In this document: piece after piece, positions 43,125 through 52,878 of the stretch
How positions within the stretch are numbered: the first letter of the stretch is position 1
How the letters are laid out: each line of letters begins with the position of its first letter
DNA from: Oscillospiraceae bacterium
Lineage (GTDB): Bacteria; Bacillota; Clostridia; Oscillospirales; Ruminococcaceae
NCBI GenBank assembly: GCA_025757845.1
Contig: CP107211.1
Location: forward strand, 248,001 to 312,000
Length of the DNA: 64,000 nucleotides
Direction: 5' to 3'
Notes under the pieces: generated by a model
The model's input: only the letters and a program-made list of their open reading frames with translations
Databases searched by the model: none
What the model was told of the DNA's origin: nothing
Translations under genes and position numbers: made by a program

Positions 43125-43162
43125 GCAGACAGAGCCTTTGGTGGGTTCTGTCTGCTTTTTTG
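43125..43162 (+). terminator. Riboswitch-controlled terminator
   Basis: GCAGACAGAGCC and GGTTCTGTCTGC form a 12-bp stem followed by seven T residues, 27 nt before the symporter start. Confidence 0.85.
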
Positions 43163-43188
43163 TTTTGTGTAAGAGGGGGAAATCTACC

Positions 43189-44697
43189 ATGCTGGAATGG
43201 ATCACGCAGATCAACAATGCAGTTAACGGAGTGGTCTGGGGCCCGGCGGGTCTGGCGCTGCTGTTCGGCACCGGCCTGATCATGTCGGTGCGCACCGGAT
43301 TTTTCCAGTTCCGCAAAATGGGCTACTGGCTCCGGCACACCATCGGAGCCATCTTTACCAACAAGGACGTCACCGCCCACACCAGCAAGGAGGACATGGC
43401 CATCAGCCAGTTCCAGAGCATGTGTACAGCGCTGGCGGGCACCATCGGCACCGGCAACATCGTGGGCGTGGCCACGGCCATCGTCTCCGGCGGGCCGGGT
43501 GCCATCTTCTGGATGTGGGTCATGGCCCTGCTGGGCATGATGACCAGCTTTTCGGAGAACGTGCTGGGTGTGTACTACCGCCGCAAAAATGAAAAAGGCG
43601 AGTGGAGCGGCGGTGCCATGTACTACCTCACCGACGGTCTGGGCGCAAAGAAGGGCTGCAAGCAGCTGGGCAAGGTGCTGGCGGTGCTGTTTGCCTGCTT
43701 CTGCATTCTGGCGTCCTTCGGCATCGGCAACATGAGCCAGCTCAACTCCATTGCCGGCAACATGAATGCTGCCTTCGGGGTGCCCACCATCGTCACCGGT
43801 CTGGCCCTCATGGTGGTCACGGCGCTCATCGTCATCGGCGGCCTGAAGCGTGTGGCGGCGGTCACCGAAAAGCTGGTGCCGCTCATGGCGCTGTTCTACA
43901 TTGCCGGTGCGTTGATCATCGTGGTGATGCACGCAGGCAACATCCCGGCATCCTTCGGGGCCATTTTCAAGGGCGCCTTCAACCTGCAGGCTGCCGGCGG
44001 CGGTGCGCTGGGCTACGGCATCAGCCAGACCATCACCTGGGGCTTCAAGCGCGGCGCCTTCTCCAATGAGGCGGGCCTTGGCTCGGCGGTCATGGTCAAT
44101 TCGGCTTCCAACGTCAAGGAGCCGGTGCATCAGGGCATGTGGGGTGTGTTTGAGGTGTTTGCCGATACCATCGTGGTGTGCACCCTCACCGCCCTGGTCA
44201 TCCTGACCACCGGCGTGGTGGACCTGCAGAGCGGCGCGGTGCTGGCCAACGTGCAGGACAACGCCTTGGTGGGGCAGGCCTTCACCGCTGCCTTTGGCAG
44301 CCTTGGCCCCAAGTTCATCGCCATTTCCATCCTGCTGTTTGCCTACTCCACCACGCTGGGCTGGAGCCACTATGGCACGAAAGCAGTGGAGTACCTGTTC
44401 GGTACCACGGGCAGCCGCATCTATAAAGTGGTGTTCGTGGGCATGACCGTGGTGGGCTCCACCATGAAGCTGGGCCTTGCCTGGGATCTGTCCGATACCT
44501 TCAACGGCCTGATGATGATCCCGAACCTCATCGGCGTGCTGGCACTGTCCGGTACGGTGGTGGCCATCACGAAAAACTATCTGGACCGCCGGGTGAAGGG
44601 GCTGGATATCGAGCCCATGTGGTCGGCCTTTGAGGAGTACCAGAAACAGGAAGAAGCCGAAGCGGCCGCCGAGGAAGCGGCACAGCGCGGCCAGTAA
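43189..44697 (+). CDS. Alanine/glycine:cation symporter (AGCS family)
   Basis: The ATG at 43189 has an AGAGGGGG site; an upstream in-frame start lies in the terminator. The 502-residue protein has about eleven helices and the AGCS signatures ALAGTIGTGNIVGVATAI, GPGAIFWMW and FKRGAFSNEAGLGSA. It imports glycine or alanine with Na+. The glycine riboswitch strongly indicates glycine as the physiological substrate. Confidence 0.95.
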   Translation: MLEWITQINNAVNGVVWGPAGLALLFGTGLIMSVRTGFFQFRKMGYWLRHTIGAIFTNKDVTAHTSKEDMAISQFQSMCTALAGTIGTGNIVGVATAIVSGGPGAIFWMWVMALLGMMTSFSENVLGVYYRRKNEKGEWSGGAMYYLTDGLGAKKGCKQLGKVLAVLFACFCILASFGIGNMSQLNSIAGNMNAAFGVPTIVTGLALMVVTALIVIGGLKRVAAVTEKLVPLMALFYIAGALIIVVMHAGNIPASFGAIFKGAFNLQAAGGGALGYGISQTITWGFKRGAFSNEAGLGSAVMVNSASNVKEPVHQGMWGVFEVFADTIVVCTLTALVILTTGVVDLQSGAVLANVQDNALVGQAFTAAFGSLGPKFIAISILLFAYSTTLGWSHYGTKAVEYLFGTTGSRIYKVVFVGMTVVGSTMKLGLAWDLSDTFNGLMMIPNLIGVLALSGTVVAITKNYLDRRVKGLDIEPMWSAFEEYQKQEEAEAAAEEAAQRGQ

Positions 44698-44713
44698 GAC
44701 CGGATAAAACGCG

Positions 44714-44756
44714 GCCGGGCCGTTCCACGATGCGTGGAACGGCCCGGCTTTTTTTG
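44714..44756. terminator. Terminator of the symporter gene
   Basis: GCCGGGCCGTTCCACG-ATG-CGTGGAACGGCCCGGC is a perfect 16-bp stem followed by seven T residues. Confidence 0.92.
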
Positions 44757-46028
44757 TCAATGTTTCTTTTTGCGGGGAGGCTTCTGGGACGGTACAGCCC
44801 GGCGCGGTTTTGCCGCACTGCGCCCGGCGGCAAGGCCGCTGCCAAAAGCCCAGTGCAGGTTGTAGCCGCCGCAGCGGCCGGTGCAGTCCAGTGTTTCGCC
44901 CACAAAGTAAAGGCCGGGGCAGCCCTTGAACTGGAAGTCCGGTTCCAGCTCGGTGAGGGCAAGGCCGCCGCCGGTGACCTGCGCCTGCTTCCAGCCGCAG
45001 GGGGTCAGGCCCTCGAACCGCCAGTGCTTGGCGATGTGGGCCAGCTTCTGCCACTGGGCGGCGGAGAGCCGGTGCACATCGGCGTCCGGCAGGCCGGCGG
45101 CCTGCCACAGGGCACGGCCCAACTTGGCGTTCAGCAGGCCCATCCAGAAGTCTGCCGCCGTATCGCCCGGCAGCAGGGGTACGCGGGCGGCGAACAGCGC
45201 GGAAAGTGCGTCCTCGGCAATGTCCGGGAAGAGGTCCAGCTCCACGGCAGGTTTTTTCACCGCCGGGGTCAGGTGGCGGGTCAGGTCCATGATGCAGATG
45301 CCGGACAGGCCGTAGTCGGTGAACTGCACCTCGCCCCGGTAATCTGCCAGCAGGGTGCTGCCGCTGTACAGGGCGGCGTGGGCCTTGGCCCGGATGCCGG
45401 CCAGACGCTTGTCCGGCTTTGCACACTGCAAAGCGGTCAGGCAGGGGTACAGCGGGGCCAGTGCACCGCCGCACTGGGCGGCGAACCGGGGGCCGAAGCC
45501 GTCGGTGCCGAACTGCGGCCCGGCACTGCCGCCCATGGCACAGACCACGGCATCGGCCCGTAAGCTCTCGTCGGCACCGTCCGCGTTGGAGAACAGCACC
45601 ACATAGCCGCCCCGGCTCTGGCTCAGGATCTGCACGGTGCAGCCGGTACGCACCTCCACGCTGCAGCGGGCCAGATGATGCTCCAGCAGGGCCAGCACGT
45701 CGGCGGCCTGATTGGAGTAGGGGTATACCCGGCCGGTCTCATCGGTGCGGGTGTAAAGGCCCAGCGTACGGAACCAGCCCAGTGGGTCGGCGGCGTTCAC
45801 CGTGCGCAGCAGCGCGTCCAGCGCGGCGCGGTCAGCAGAAGAATAGCTTTCCGGCGTGATGCCCTCGTTGTCGAGGTTGCAGCGGCCGTTGCCGGTGGCC
45901 AGCAGCTTTTTGCCCGGGCGGGGGCTGCGCTCCAGCACCGTGACGCGGGCTGTGGGGTCTGTCTGCGCGGCAGCCAGAGCGGCCGCCAGCCCGGCGGCCC
46001 CGCCGCCCAGAATGAGGATGTGTGCCAT
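44757..46028 (-). CDS. BaiN/HI0933-like flavoprotein oxidoreductase
   Basis: The 423-residue protein starts with the FAD Rossmann motif ILGGGAAGLAAALAAA and has GKKLLATGNGRCNLDNE near residue 40, AMGGSAGPQFGTDGFG, and YFVGETLDCTGRCGGYNLHW near the C-terminus. These mark the HI0933/BaiN family. A basic Pro-rich tail ends it. BaiN reduces bile-acid intermediates in some clostridia, but the substrate of this member cannot be told from sequence. Confidence 0.9.
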   Translation of the reverse strand: MAHILILGGGAAGLAAALAAAQTDPTARVTVLERSPRPGKKLLATGNGRCNLDNEGITPESYSSADRAALDALLRTVNAADPLGWFRTLGLYTRTDETGRVYPYSNQAADVLALLEHHLARCSVEVRTGCTVQILSQSRGGYVVLFSNADGADESLRADAVVCAMGGSAGPQFGTDGFGPRFAAQCGGALAPLYPCLTALQCAKPDKRLAGIRAKAHAALYSGSTLLADYRGEVQFTDYGLSGICIMDLTRHLTPAVKKPAVELDLFPDIAEDALSALFAARVPLLPGDTAADFWMGLLNAKLGRALWQAAGLPDADVHRLSAAQWQKLAHIAKHWRFEGLTPCGWKQAQVTGGGLALTELEPDFQFKGCPGLYFVGETLDCTGRCGGYNLHWAFGSGLAAGRSAAKPRRAVPSQKPPRKKKH

Positions 46029-46149
46029 GCCGGCACCTGCCTTTCGTGGTTGGATTTGTGTTTATTGTAGCAGAAGCCCGCCCAAAACACAATGAAGGGG
46101 CAAAGAAAAACGGGGCGCGCCCGGCGGGATTTTTACACCGTGCATGGCA

Positions 46150-46179
46150 GGTATAAATTCCCTTGGCTGACAAATACTA
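46150..46179 (+). promoter_or_regulatory. Candidate sigma-G promoter of spoVT
   Basis: GGTATA (46150-46155), 17 bp, AATACTA (46173-46179) fits the forespore sigma-G pattern GnATA-N17/18-CATnnTA with one mismatch. No good sigma-A promoter is seen in the same leader. Confidence 0.5.
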
Positions 46180-46228
46180 TGGACACAGCCAATTGCAAGC
46201 AGAACCGGAAACAGGGAGGAAACACCGC

Positions 46229-46771
46229 ATGAAAGCAACCGGAATCGTCCGCCGCATTGATGAACTGGGCCGGGTGGTCATCCCCAAGGAGATCCGCCGC
46301 ACCCAGCGCATCCGGCGCGGGGACCCACTGGAGATCTTTACCACCGGGGACGGGGAAGTGATCTTCAAAAAGTATTCGCCCATCGGGGAGATGAGCACTG
46401 TAGCCGCCCAGTACACCGAGGTGCTCAACAAGAGCTTTGCCCTCACCGCCTTTGTGGCCGACCGGGACCACATTCTGGCCGTGAGCGGGGCAGGCCGGCG
46501 GGAACTGGCCGACCGCAGCATCAGCCAGCCGCTGGAAAAGCTCATGGACGCCCGCCGCCCCTACCGGAACGAGGGCGAGCCGGACCGGGCCCTGATGCCC
46601 TGCGAAGGGGCCGCCCGGGTGCTGCTGTGCGCGGTGCCCATCATCGCGGCGGGGGACGTGGCCGGTGCGGTGGGGCTGCTGACCGAGGACCGCACCGCCA
46701 CGCCGGACGAAGCCCAGTGTAAGGCCGTGAGCGTGGCGGCGGCCTTTCTGGCAAAGCAGATGGAAGAGTAA
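46229..46771 (+). CDS. spoVT: Stage V sporulation protein T
   Basis: The ATG at 46229 follows GGGAGGAAAC. The 180-residue protein begins MKATGIVRRIDELGRVVIPK, the AbrB-type DNA-binding swapped hairpin of SpoVT, followed by a GAF-like domain. Length equals that of SpoVT in bacilli and clostridia. SpoVT tunes forespore sigma-G genes and spore germination properties. Confidence 0.93.
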   Translation: MKATGIVRRIDELGRVVIPKEIRRTQRIRRGDPLEIFTTGDGEVIFKKYSPIGEMSTVAAQYTEVLNKSFALTAFVADRDHILAVSGAGRRELADRSISQPLEKLMDARRPYRNEGEPDRALMPCEGAARVLLCAVPIIAAGDVAGAVGLLTEDRTATPDEAQCKAVSVAAAFLAKQMEE

Positions 46772-46780
46772 AAGAAAACG

Positions 46781-46858
46781 AAAACTCCCTCAGTCGCCTG
46801 CGACGGAAGCTCCTCCCTTGGGGGCTGGCATCGCGGCAGCGATGACTGGGGGAGTTTT
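46781..46858. repeat. 78-bp palindromic element and likely terminator of spoVT
   Basis: AAAACTCCCTCAGTC and GACTGGGGGAGTTTT are inverted with one mismatch. The interior (GGAAGCTCCTCCC) resembles the element at 34917. The outer stem followed by TTTT could terminate spoVT transcription. Confidence 0.65.
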
Positions 46859-46909
46859 GCTGGGTTTATGACAGAATTATGAATCTTTCAAAACATTTTT
46901 GCAAAGCCC

Positions 46910-46937
46910 TTGACAGCACCGGAAAATTGGCTATAAT
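46910..46937 (+). promoter_or_regulatory. Vegetative promoter of the hrcA operon
   Basis: TTGACA (46910-46915), 16-bp spacer, TATAAT (46932-46937), both consensus hexamers, immediately upstream of the CIRCE operator. Confidence 0.92.
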
Positions 46938-46941
46938 GGTC

Positions 46942-46968
46942 TTAGCACTCAGGAACAAGGAGTGCTAA
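46942..46968. promoter_or_regulatory. CIRCE operator
   Basis: TTAGCACTC-N9-GAGTGCTAA is an exact match to the CIRCE consensus. It overlaps the expected transcription start of the hrcA operon, so HrcA represses its own operon until heat stress titrates GroEL. Confidence 0.97.
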
Positions 46969-47002
46969 ACAAGAAAAGCCAAGCAAAAAGGAGGCAGGCG
47001 CT

Positions 47003-48076
47003 ATGACGATGGATGCACGCAAACAACGCGTTTTGCAGGCGATCGTGGCGCTGTATGGTCTCGAAGGTGAGCCCGTGGGCAGCAGTGTGCTGGCCAACTA
47101 CTTTGACATGGCTGTGTCCAGCGCCACCCTTCGCAATGAAATGGCGGCGCTGACAAAGCTGGGCCTGCTGGAACAGCCCCACACCAGTGCGGGCCGCGTG
47201 CCCAGCGCCAAGGGCTACCGTTATTATCTCGACAATCTGCTGACGGACGATCAGCCGCTGGACCGCGTGACCCGCGCCCGGGTGGATGCCGTGTTCGCCA
47301 GCCTTGATCATGAACCGGAAAAGTTGGCACAGGGTGCCGCCAGAGCGCTGGCCGCCATCAGCGGCTGTACCGCCGCGGTCAGCACCCCCTGCGCCGAGGA
47401 CCTGTGCATCGCCCATTACGAGGTGGTGCAGGTGGGCCGCAGCGCAGCCGCTGTGCTGGCGGTGACCACCGCCGGTTACGTCCGCACCCGTGTGGCGCGG
47501 GTGCGCAGCGGCCTCTCCCGTGAGAAAGCCGCTGCCCTGGCCGCACTGCTGAACCACAGCCTGACCTTTGTGGCGCCGGTGGATCTGTCCGGCCGGATGC
47601 TGGCCGAGCTGTGCAGTCAGATCGACCCGGAACTGGTGCCCGTCATCAGCGCCGCCGCCGCCATCCTGCAGGACTCGGTCAAACCCCACGTCTTTCTGGG
47701 CGGCGAGCAGCACCTGCTGGACTGGCCGCAGCTGGACGGCAAGGTGGGCGACATCCTCACCCTGCTGAACGACGAGGAACAGGCCGCTGGCCTCATCGCA
47801 CCCCCCGCAGACCGCAATGAGAGCGTGCTGCTGGGCGAGGATCTGGAGCCGCAGATCCCCGGCATGTGCATCGTGAGCGACCGGTATCTGGTGGGCGGAG
47901 GCCTGTGGGGCTCCATTGCCCTGATCGGCCCCACCCGGATGCCCTTCCAGAAGCTGATGCCGCTGCTGCATTACTTTGCAGACCAGCTGGGCGAGGGCAT
48001 GAGCGGCAAACGAAAAGACACCCCGCAGGCTGCCGCACCCCGGCGGACTGTGATCTATAAGGAGGATCTGGAATGA
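47003..48076 (+). CDS. hrcA: Heat-inducible transcription repressor HrcA
   Basis: The 357-residue protein shows the N-terminal winged helix with GEPVGSSVLA, SSATLRNEMAALTKLGLLEQ and PHTSAGRVPSAKGYRYY, then the GAF-like region ending LIGPTRMPFQK. GGAGG precedes the ATG; a second ATG two codons on is possible. It overlaps grpE by ATGA. HrcA binds the CIRCE operator upstream. Confidence 0.97.
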   Translation: MTMDARKQRVLQAIVALYGLEGEPVGSSVLANYFDMAVSSATLRNEMAALTKLGLLEQPHTSAGRVPSAKGYRYYLDNLLTDDQPLDRVTRARVDAVFASLDHEPEKLAQGAARALAAISGCTAAVSTPCAEDLCIAHYEVVQVGRSAAAVLAVTTAGYVRTRVARVRSGLSREKAAALAALLNHSLTFVAPVDLSGRMLAELCSQIDPELVPVISAAAAILQDSVKPHVFLGGEQHLLDWPQLDGKVGDILTLLNDEEQAAGLIAPPADRNESVLLGEDLEPQIPGMCIVSDRYLVGGGLWGSIALIGPTRMPFQKLMPLLHYFADQLGEGMSGKRKDTPQAAAPRRTVIYKEDLE

Positions 48077-48708
48077 GCGAAGAAACCAAAAAGACTGCTC
48101 CCGCTGCGGAAGCAGAGCAGCAGCCCGCCGCCGCTCCGGAGGCAACGGCAGAGCAGGCAGCTCCCGCACAGGAGCCCGCCGCAGAAGAAGCTGCCGACCC
48201 GAAGGACGACAAGAAAAAGGACGGCGGCTGGTTCAACAAGAAGGCCCGCGAGATGGAAGCCGTCAAGGCTAAGCTGGACGCGGCCGAGCAGAACGCCGCA
48301 CAGGCCAAGGAACAGCTGCTGCGCATGGCTGCCGAGTACGACAACTACCGCAAGCGCTCCACCCGCGAAGCCGACCAGAAGTTCAACGACGGCATTTCCT
48401 TTGCCGTGAACCAGATCATCCCCATTCTCGACACGCTGGATATGGCAGCCAACGCTCCTACCACCGACGAGAACTACAAGAAGGGTGTGGTCATGACGCT
48501 GGACAAAGCCGCCAAGGCGCTGGAAGCCCTCCATGTGGAGGAGATCGAAGCGCTGGGCAAGCCCTTTGACCCCAACTTCATGAACGCCGTGCAGCAGATC
48601 CCCGCCCCGGACGGGCAGGAGAGCGGCACGGTGGTCACCGTCTACCAGAAGGGTTACAAGCTGGGCGACAAGATCGTCCGCCATGCGACCGTTGTGGTGG
48701 CCGAATAA
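48073..48708 (+). CDS. grpE: Nucleotide exchange factor GrpE
   Basis: The 211-residue protein has a long Ala/Glu-rich unstructured start, a coiled coil (KLDAAEQNAAQAKEQLLRMA), DNYRKRS and the C-terminal beta domain with TVVTVYQKGYKLGDKIVRHA. It releases ADP from DnaK. Standard second gene of the operon. Confidence 0.96.
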   Translation: MSEETKKTAPAAEAEQQPAAAPEATAEQAAPAQEPAAEEAADPKDDKKKDGGWFNKKAREMEAVKAKLDAAEQNAAQAKEQLLRMAAEYDNYRKRSTREADQKFNDGISFAVNQIIPILDTLDMAANAPTTDENYKKGVVMTLDKAAKALEALHVEEIEALGKPFDPNFMNAVQQIPAPDGQESGTVVTVYQKGYKLGDKIVRHATVVVAE

Positions 48709-48811
48709 CAACGCCTGAACTTCCGCAAGGGAGTTTTGAAGATACCATCCGCTAAGCAAAAACTTGAGCATCATATAAACAAGAGTTGTTCTTTCGAGAG
48801 GAGTTTTCATT

Positions 48812-50644
48812 ATGAGTAAGATCATTGGTATCGACCTTGGTACTACCAACAGCTGCGTGGCTGTCATGGAGGGCGGCGAGCCCGTTGTCATCGCAAACTC
48901 TGAGGGTGCACGCACCACCCCGTCTGTGGTCGGCTTTACCAAGACCGGCGACCGTCTGGTCGGCCAGGTCGCAAAGCGTCAGGCCATCACCAACCCCGAA
49001 AATACCGTGGCTTCCATCAAGCGTTACATGGGCACCGACCACAAGGTGACCCTGAACGGCAAGGAGTACACTCCCCAGCAGGTCAGCGCTATGATCCTGC
49101 AGAAGCTGAAGGCTGACGCCGAGGCTTACCTGGGCGAGCCTGTTACCGAGGCCGTCATCACCGTGCCTGCCTACTTCAACGACAGCCAGCGTCAGGCCAC
49201 CAAGGATGCCGGCACCATCGCAGGCCTGAACGTCCGCCGTATCATCAACGAGCCCACTGCCGCTTCTCTGGCATACGGCATTGATAAGGAAGAGGACCAG
49301 AAGATCATGGTCTACGACCTGGGCGGCGGCACCTTTGATGTGTCCATCATTGAGATGGGCGACGGCGTGACCGAGGTCCTGGCCACCAACGGTGATACCC
49401 ACCTGGGCGGCGATGATTTCGACCAGCGCATCATCGACTGGATGGCAGACGCCTTCCAGACCGAGAACGGCATCGACCTGCGCAAGGACAAGATGGCTGC
49501 ACAGCGTCTGAAGGAAGCTGCCGAGAAGGCAAAGATCGAGCTGTCCAGCGCGATGAGCAGCCAGATCAACCTGCCCTTCATCACTGCCGACGCTACCGGC
49601 CCCAAGCATCTGGATATGACCCTGACCCGCGCAAAGTTCAACGAACTGACCGCAGATCTGGTCGACCGTACCATGGGCCCCGTCCGCAAGGCTCTGCAGG
49701 ATGCAGGCCTGCGTCCCTCTGACCTGAAGAAGGTCCTGATGGTCGGCGGCTCCACCCGTATCCCCGCTGTCTACGATGCCGTCAAGAAGGAACTGAACTG
49801 CGAGCCCTTCAAGGGCATCAACCCCGATGAGTGCGTGGCCGTGGGTGCTGCCATCCAGGGCGGCGTGCTGCAGGGCGATGTCAAGGGCCTGCTGCTGCTG
49901 GATGTCACCCCGCTGAGCCTGGGCATTGAGACTCTGGGCGGCGTGTGCACCAAGATCATTGACCGCAACACCACCATCCCCACCCACAAGAGCCAGGTGT
50001 TCTCCACCGCAGCCGACAACCAGCCCTCTGTTGAGGTCAACGTGCTGCAGGGCGAGCGTGAGTTTGCCCGCGACAACAAGAGCCTGGGTGTCTTCCACCT
50101 GGATGGCATCGCTCCGGCTCCCCGTGGTGTGCCTCAGATCGAAGTTACCTTCGATATCGACGCCAACGGCATCGTGAAGGTCAGCGCAAAGGATCTGGGC
50201 ACCGGCAAGGAGCAGAACATCACCATCACTGCTTCCACCAACATGTCCAAGGAGGACATCGACAAGGCTGTGAAGGAAGCTGAGCAGTTTGCTGCCGACG
50301 ATAAGAAGAAGCGTGAAGAGGTCGATATCCGCAACGGTGCCGACCAGATGGTGTTCCAGACCGAGAAGATGCTGAAGGAGAACGGCGACAAGCTGCCCGC
50401 AGACGTCAAGAGCGATGCCGAGGCAAAGCTGGCCGACCTCAAGACTGCCGTGCAGTCCGGCTCCATCGACGACATCAAGGCAAAGCAGGAAGCTCTGAGC
50501 CAGGTGTTCGAGAAGATGTACCAGGCAGCTGCTGCCGCACAGCAGGCTGCAGGCGCACAGCCCGGCCCCGACGCAGGTGCTTCCAACAACCAGCAGAAGC
50601 CCAACGATGACGGTGTCGTGGATGCCGACTTCAAGGAAGTCTGA
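48812..50644 (+). CDS. dnaK: Chaperone DnaK (Hsp70)
   Basis: The 610-residue protein starts [20 protein letters not shown] and has [26 protein letters not shown], the interdomain linker [14 protein letters not shown] and an acidic tail ending in the [11 protein letters not shown] motif. All functional regions are normal. A 103-nt leader separates it from grpE; AGAGGAG precedes the ATG. Confidence 0.98.
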   Translation: MSKIIGIDLGTTNSCVAVMEGGEPVVIANSEGARTTPSVVGFTKTGDRLVGQVAKRQAITNPENTVASIKRYMGTDHKVTLNGKEYTPQQVSAMILQKLKADAEAYLGEPVTEAVITVPAYFNDSQRQATKDAGTIAGLNVRRIINEPTAASLAYGIDKEEDQKIMVYDLGGGTFDVSIIEMGDGVTEVLATNGDTHLGGDDFDQRIIDWMADAFQTENGIDLRKDKMAAQRLKEAAEKAKIELSSAMSSQINLPFITADATGPKHLDMTLTRAKFNELTADLVDRTMGPVRKALQDAGLRPSDLKKVLMVGGSTRIPAVYDAVKKELNCEPFKGINPDECVAVGAAIQGGVLQGDVKGLLLLDVTPLSLGIETLGGVCTKIIDRNTTIPTHKSQVFSTAADNQPSVEVNVLQGEREFARDNKSLGVFHLDGIAPAPRGVPQIEVTFDIDANGIVKVSAKDLGTGKEQNITITASTNMSKEDIDKAVKEAEQFAADDKKKREEVDIRNGADQMVFQTEKMLKENGDKLPADVKSDAEAKLADLKTAVQSGSIDDIKAKQEALSQVFEKMYQAAAAAQQAAGAQPGPDAGASNNQQKPNDDGVVDADFKEV

Positions 50645-50702
50645 TCAATGAAATGAGCGGTGGGTGTCCGGCCAAACCGGCGGGCACGCACGCATGAATA
50701 GC

Positions 50703-50740
50703 AAAAGCCGCTCCGGTTTTGCCGGGGCGGCTCTTGCTGG
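50703..50740 (+). terminator. Weak hairpin between dnaK and dnaJ
   Basis: An AGCCGCTCCGG / CCGGGGCGGCT stem with a short loop is followed by CTTGC rather than a U-run. It may reduce read-through or stabilise the dnaK mRNA end. A second hairpin (CCGGGAAC...GTTCCCGG) lies at about 50758-50790. Confidence 0.5.
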
Positions 50741-50805
50741 TTATAGAGCGAGGAACCACCGGGAACAAGTCCCGGGTATGGATGTTCCCGGAGAGGTGAG
50801 TGGAT

Positions 50806-51984
50806 ATGGCACAGGAAAAACGTGATTATTACGAGGTGCTGGGGGTATCCAAAACGGCGACGGACGCGGAGATCAAAAAGGCCTACCGCAAGCTCGCTAT
50901 GAAGTACCACCCGGACTACAACCCCGGCGACAAGGAAGCCGAGGAAAAGTTCAAGGAGGTCAATGAGGCCAACGAGGTGCTTTCGGACCCGAAAAAGCGC
51001 CAGCTGTACGACCAGTACGGTTTTGCAGGCGTTGACCCGGCCTACGCAGCCCAGAACGGCGGCGGCCCCGGTGCGGGCGGCTTTGGCGGTTTTGGCGGCG
51101 ACGGTGTGGACCTGGGCGACATCTTCGGCGATATCTTCGGCGGCGGTTTCGGCGGCTTTGGCGGTTCGTCCCGTCGGGCCAATCCCAACGCCCCCCGCAA
51201 GGGTCAGGACATCCGTGTGCGCATCACCCTGAGCTTTGACGAGGCCGTGCACGGCTGCAAGAAGAACATCACCATCACCCGTCAGCAGGAGTGCACCGAG
51301 TGCCACGGCAGCGGCTGCGCCGCCGGCACCAGCCCCGAGACCTGCCCGGACTGCGGCGGCCGCGGCTTCGTGATCCGTCAGCAGCGCACGCCCTTTGGTG
51401 TGATGCAGACCCAGCAGCCCTGCTCCCGCTGCGGCGGCAAGGGCAAGCTGGTCAAGAACCCCTGCAAGGTCTGCCATGGCAGCGGCAAGGTGGCCACCAA
51501 AAAGACGCTGGAGGTGTCCATCCCCATGGGCATCGACGACGACCAGAGCTTTGCACTGCGCGGCATGGGCGATGCCGGTGCCAACGGCGGCCCCTCCGGT
51601 GATGTGATCGTCATGGTCACCGTGCGGCCCAGCGAGGTGTTCCAGCGTGACGGCTACGACGTGTGGGTCACGGTGCCCATCACCTACAGCCAGGCGGTGC
51701 TGGGCGACGAGATCCAGGTGCCGTCCATCGATGGCAAGGTGGAGTACACCGTGCCGGAGGGCACCCAGAGCGGCACCACCTTCCGCCTGCGCGGCAAGGG
51801 CATCCAGTACCTGAACGGCCGCGGCCGCGGCGACATGTACGTCAAGTGCGAGGTGGAGATCCCCAAAAAGCTGAACAAGACCCAGCGTGAGGCCCTGAAG
51901 AAATTTGAGGGCACCCTGAAAGAAGAGAACTACGAAAAGCGCAAGGGCTTCTTCAAAAAGCTGAAGGATATGTTCAACGCATAA
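50806..51984 (+). CDS. dnaJ: Co-chaperone DnaJ (Hsp40)
   Basis: ATG at 50806 after GGAGAGG is preferred to an in-frame GTG two codons earlier. The 392-residue protein has the J domain with HPDYNPGD, a Gly/Phe-rich linker, four CxxCxGxG-type zinc motifs ([32 protein letters not shown]) and the C-terminal substrate domains. It stimulates the DnaK ATPase. Confidence 0.97.
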   Translation: MAQEKRDYYEVLGVSKTATDAEIKKAYRKLAMKYHPDYNPGDKEAEEKFKEVNEANEVLSDPKKRQLYDQYGFAGVDPAYAAQNGGGPGAGGFGGFGGDGVDLGDIFGDIFGGGFGGFGGSSRRANPNAPRKGQDIRVRITLSFDEAVHGCKKNITITRQQECTECHGSGCAAGTSPETCPDCGGRGFVIRQQRTPFGVMQTQQPCSRCGGKGKLVKNPCKVCHGSGKVATKKTLEVSIPMGIDDDQSFALRGMGDAGANGGPSGDVIVMVTVRPSEVFQRDGYDVWVTVPITYSQAVLGDEIQVPSIDGKVEYTVPEGTQSGTTFRLRGKGIQYLNGRGRGDMYVKCEVEIPKKLNKTQREALKKFEGTLKEENYEKRKGFFKKLKDMFNA

Positions 51985-51996
51985 ACTTACGCCAAA

Positions 51997-52031
51997 GGCG
52001 GCGGCACCTGAACGGTGCCGCCGCCTTTTTT
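51997..52031 (+). terminator. Terminator of the heat-shock operon
   Basis: GGCGGCGGCACC-TGAAC-GGTGCCGCCGCC, a perfect 12-bp stem, followed by six T residues. Confidence 0.93.
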
Positions 52032-52045
52032 GCTGCCGCAAAACA

Positions 52046-52080
52046 AAAAGCGAGGGGGCTTCCCGATGGGAAGCCCCCTC
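52046..52080 (-). terminator. Terminator of the leader-peptide genes
   Basis: On the minus strand GAGGGGGCTTCCC-ATC-GGGAAGCCCCCTC is a perfect 13-bp stem followed by GCTTTTTG. Confidence 0.9.
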
Positions 52081-52109
52081 ACAGTGGATCTTTGGTATCT
52101 CCGGGCAAA

Positions 52110-52445
52110 TTACTTCTTGAAGATGATGTAAGCTGCCGGGATCAGGCCGAGACCGCTGGTGGCAATGTTTAAGGTGACGAAGTTGTAAGCGCAGCCGATG
52201 CCATAGATGGCGTTGGTCACGCTCTTCTCACAGCCTGCCACAAAGGCGTCCAGACCGGTGTCCAGCCAGGTGTTGGGGTTCTTCTTGCGGTAATCACGGA
52301 TCTCGGTGCTGGCCTTGTACCAGCCGTAGGGAGGCAGCAGAGCAGCCAGCAGAGCCTGGGTCATGGTAGCGCCGCCTTCGGTGTAGGTCATCTCTTCCTG
52401 CGACAGAACATTGTACATTGCGGGAAGCATCATGGTCTTTTCCAT
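52110..52445 (-). CDS. Double-glycine-leader peptide 1 (bacteriocin-like)
   Basis: The ATG at 52445 follows AAAAGGAG. The 111-residue product starts with a 25-residue leader ending in EEMTYTEGG, a double-glycine processing signal of C39-peptidase ABC exporters, then a hydrophobic segment, a charged middle and a second hydrophobic C-terminal segment. The leader matches that of the next gene. The mature part (about 86 residues) is long for a class II bacteriocin, and no exporter or immunity gene is nearby. Confidence 0.7.
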   Translation of the reverse strand: MEKTMMLPAMYNVLSQEEMTYTEGGATMTQALLAALLPPYGWYKASTEIRDYRKKNPNTWLDTGLDAFVAGCEKSVTNAIYGIGCAYNFVTLNIATSGLGLIPAAYIIFKK

Positions 52446-52521
52446 AGTAACACTCCTTTTACACAAAACATATTTCATCAGTGCACCTGTTGTGCACTGC
52501 ATCGTCGGGAGGCAAGGGCAC

Positions 52522-52878
52522 TTACTTGCGCAGGATCAGCACCAGGCTCACGGGAGCCAGTGCGCACACCGTGACGGCCGACACGCCGTCGCGCAGGAAG
52601 TTGCTGGAGGATTTCTTCATATCGGCGCTCAGCGCATCCAGGGCGCGGCCATAGACCGTGAAGATGTTGCCCTCCTTGTTGCCCGGCTGCTTGAGCCAGT
52701 CACGGGTCTGCTGGATGCCCCAGGCGTAGCTGGCAGCCAGCACGCCCGTGCCAACGATGGTGGCACCGGTACTATACAGGCCCAGCAGGGTGGAGATCAC
52801 GCCGCCGCCCTGGGTATAGGTCATTTCGTTATCGGACAGCACTGCATAATCAGCAGGCAGATGCAGATCTTGTTTCAT
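52522..52878 (-). CDS. Double-glycine-leader peptide 2 (bacteriocin-like)
   Basis: ATG at 52878 lies 11 nt after AAAGGAG. The 118-residue product has a leader of the same length ending NEMTYTQGG, with LPADYAVLS matching LPAMYNVLS of peptide 1. It is followed by a Gly-rich hydrophobic stretch (GVISTLLGLYSTGATIVGTG) and a hydrophobic C-terminus ending in LRK. The mature parts of the two proteins differ although leaders and layout are alike, as in two-peptide systems. The function is unproven. Confidence 0.7.
   Translation of the reverse strand: MKQDLHLPADYAVLSDNEMTYTQGGGVISTLLGLYSTGATIVGTGVLAASYAWGIQQTRDWLKQPGNKEGNIFTVYGRALDALSADMKKSSSNFLRDGVSAVTVCALAPVSLVLILRK

Noticed and set aside
43030..45474. 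814-codon minus-strand frame covering the glycine riboswitch and symporter
   Set aside because: It runs antisense through a riboswitch, a terminator and a well-conserved transporter gene, and its product is compositionally aberrant.
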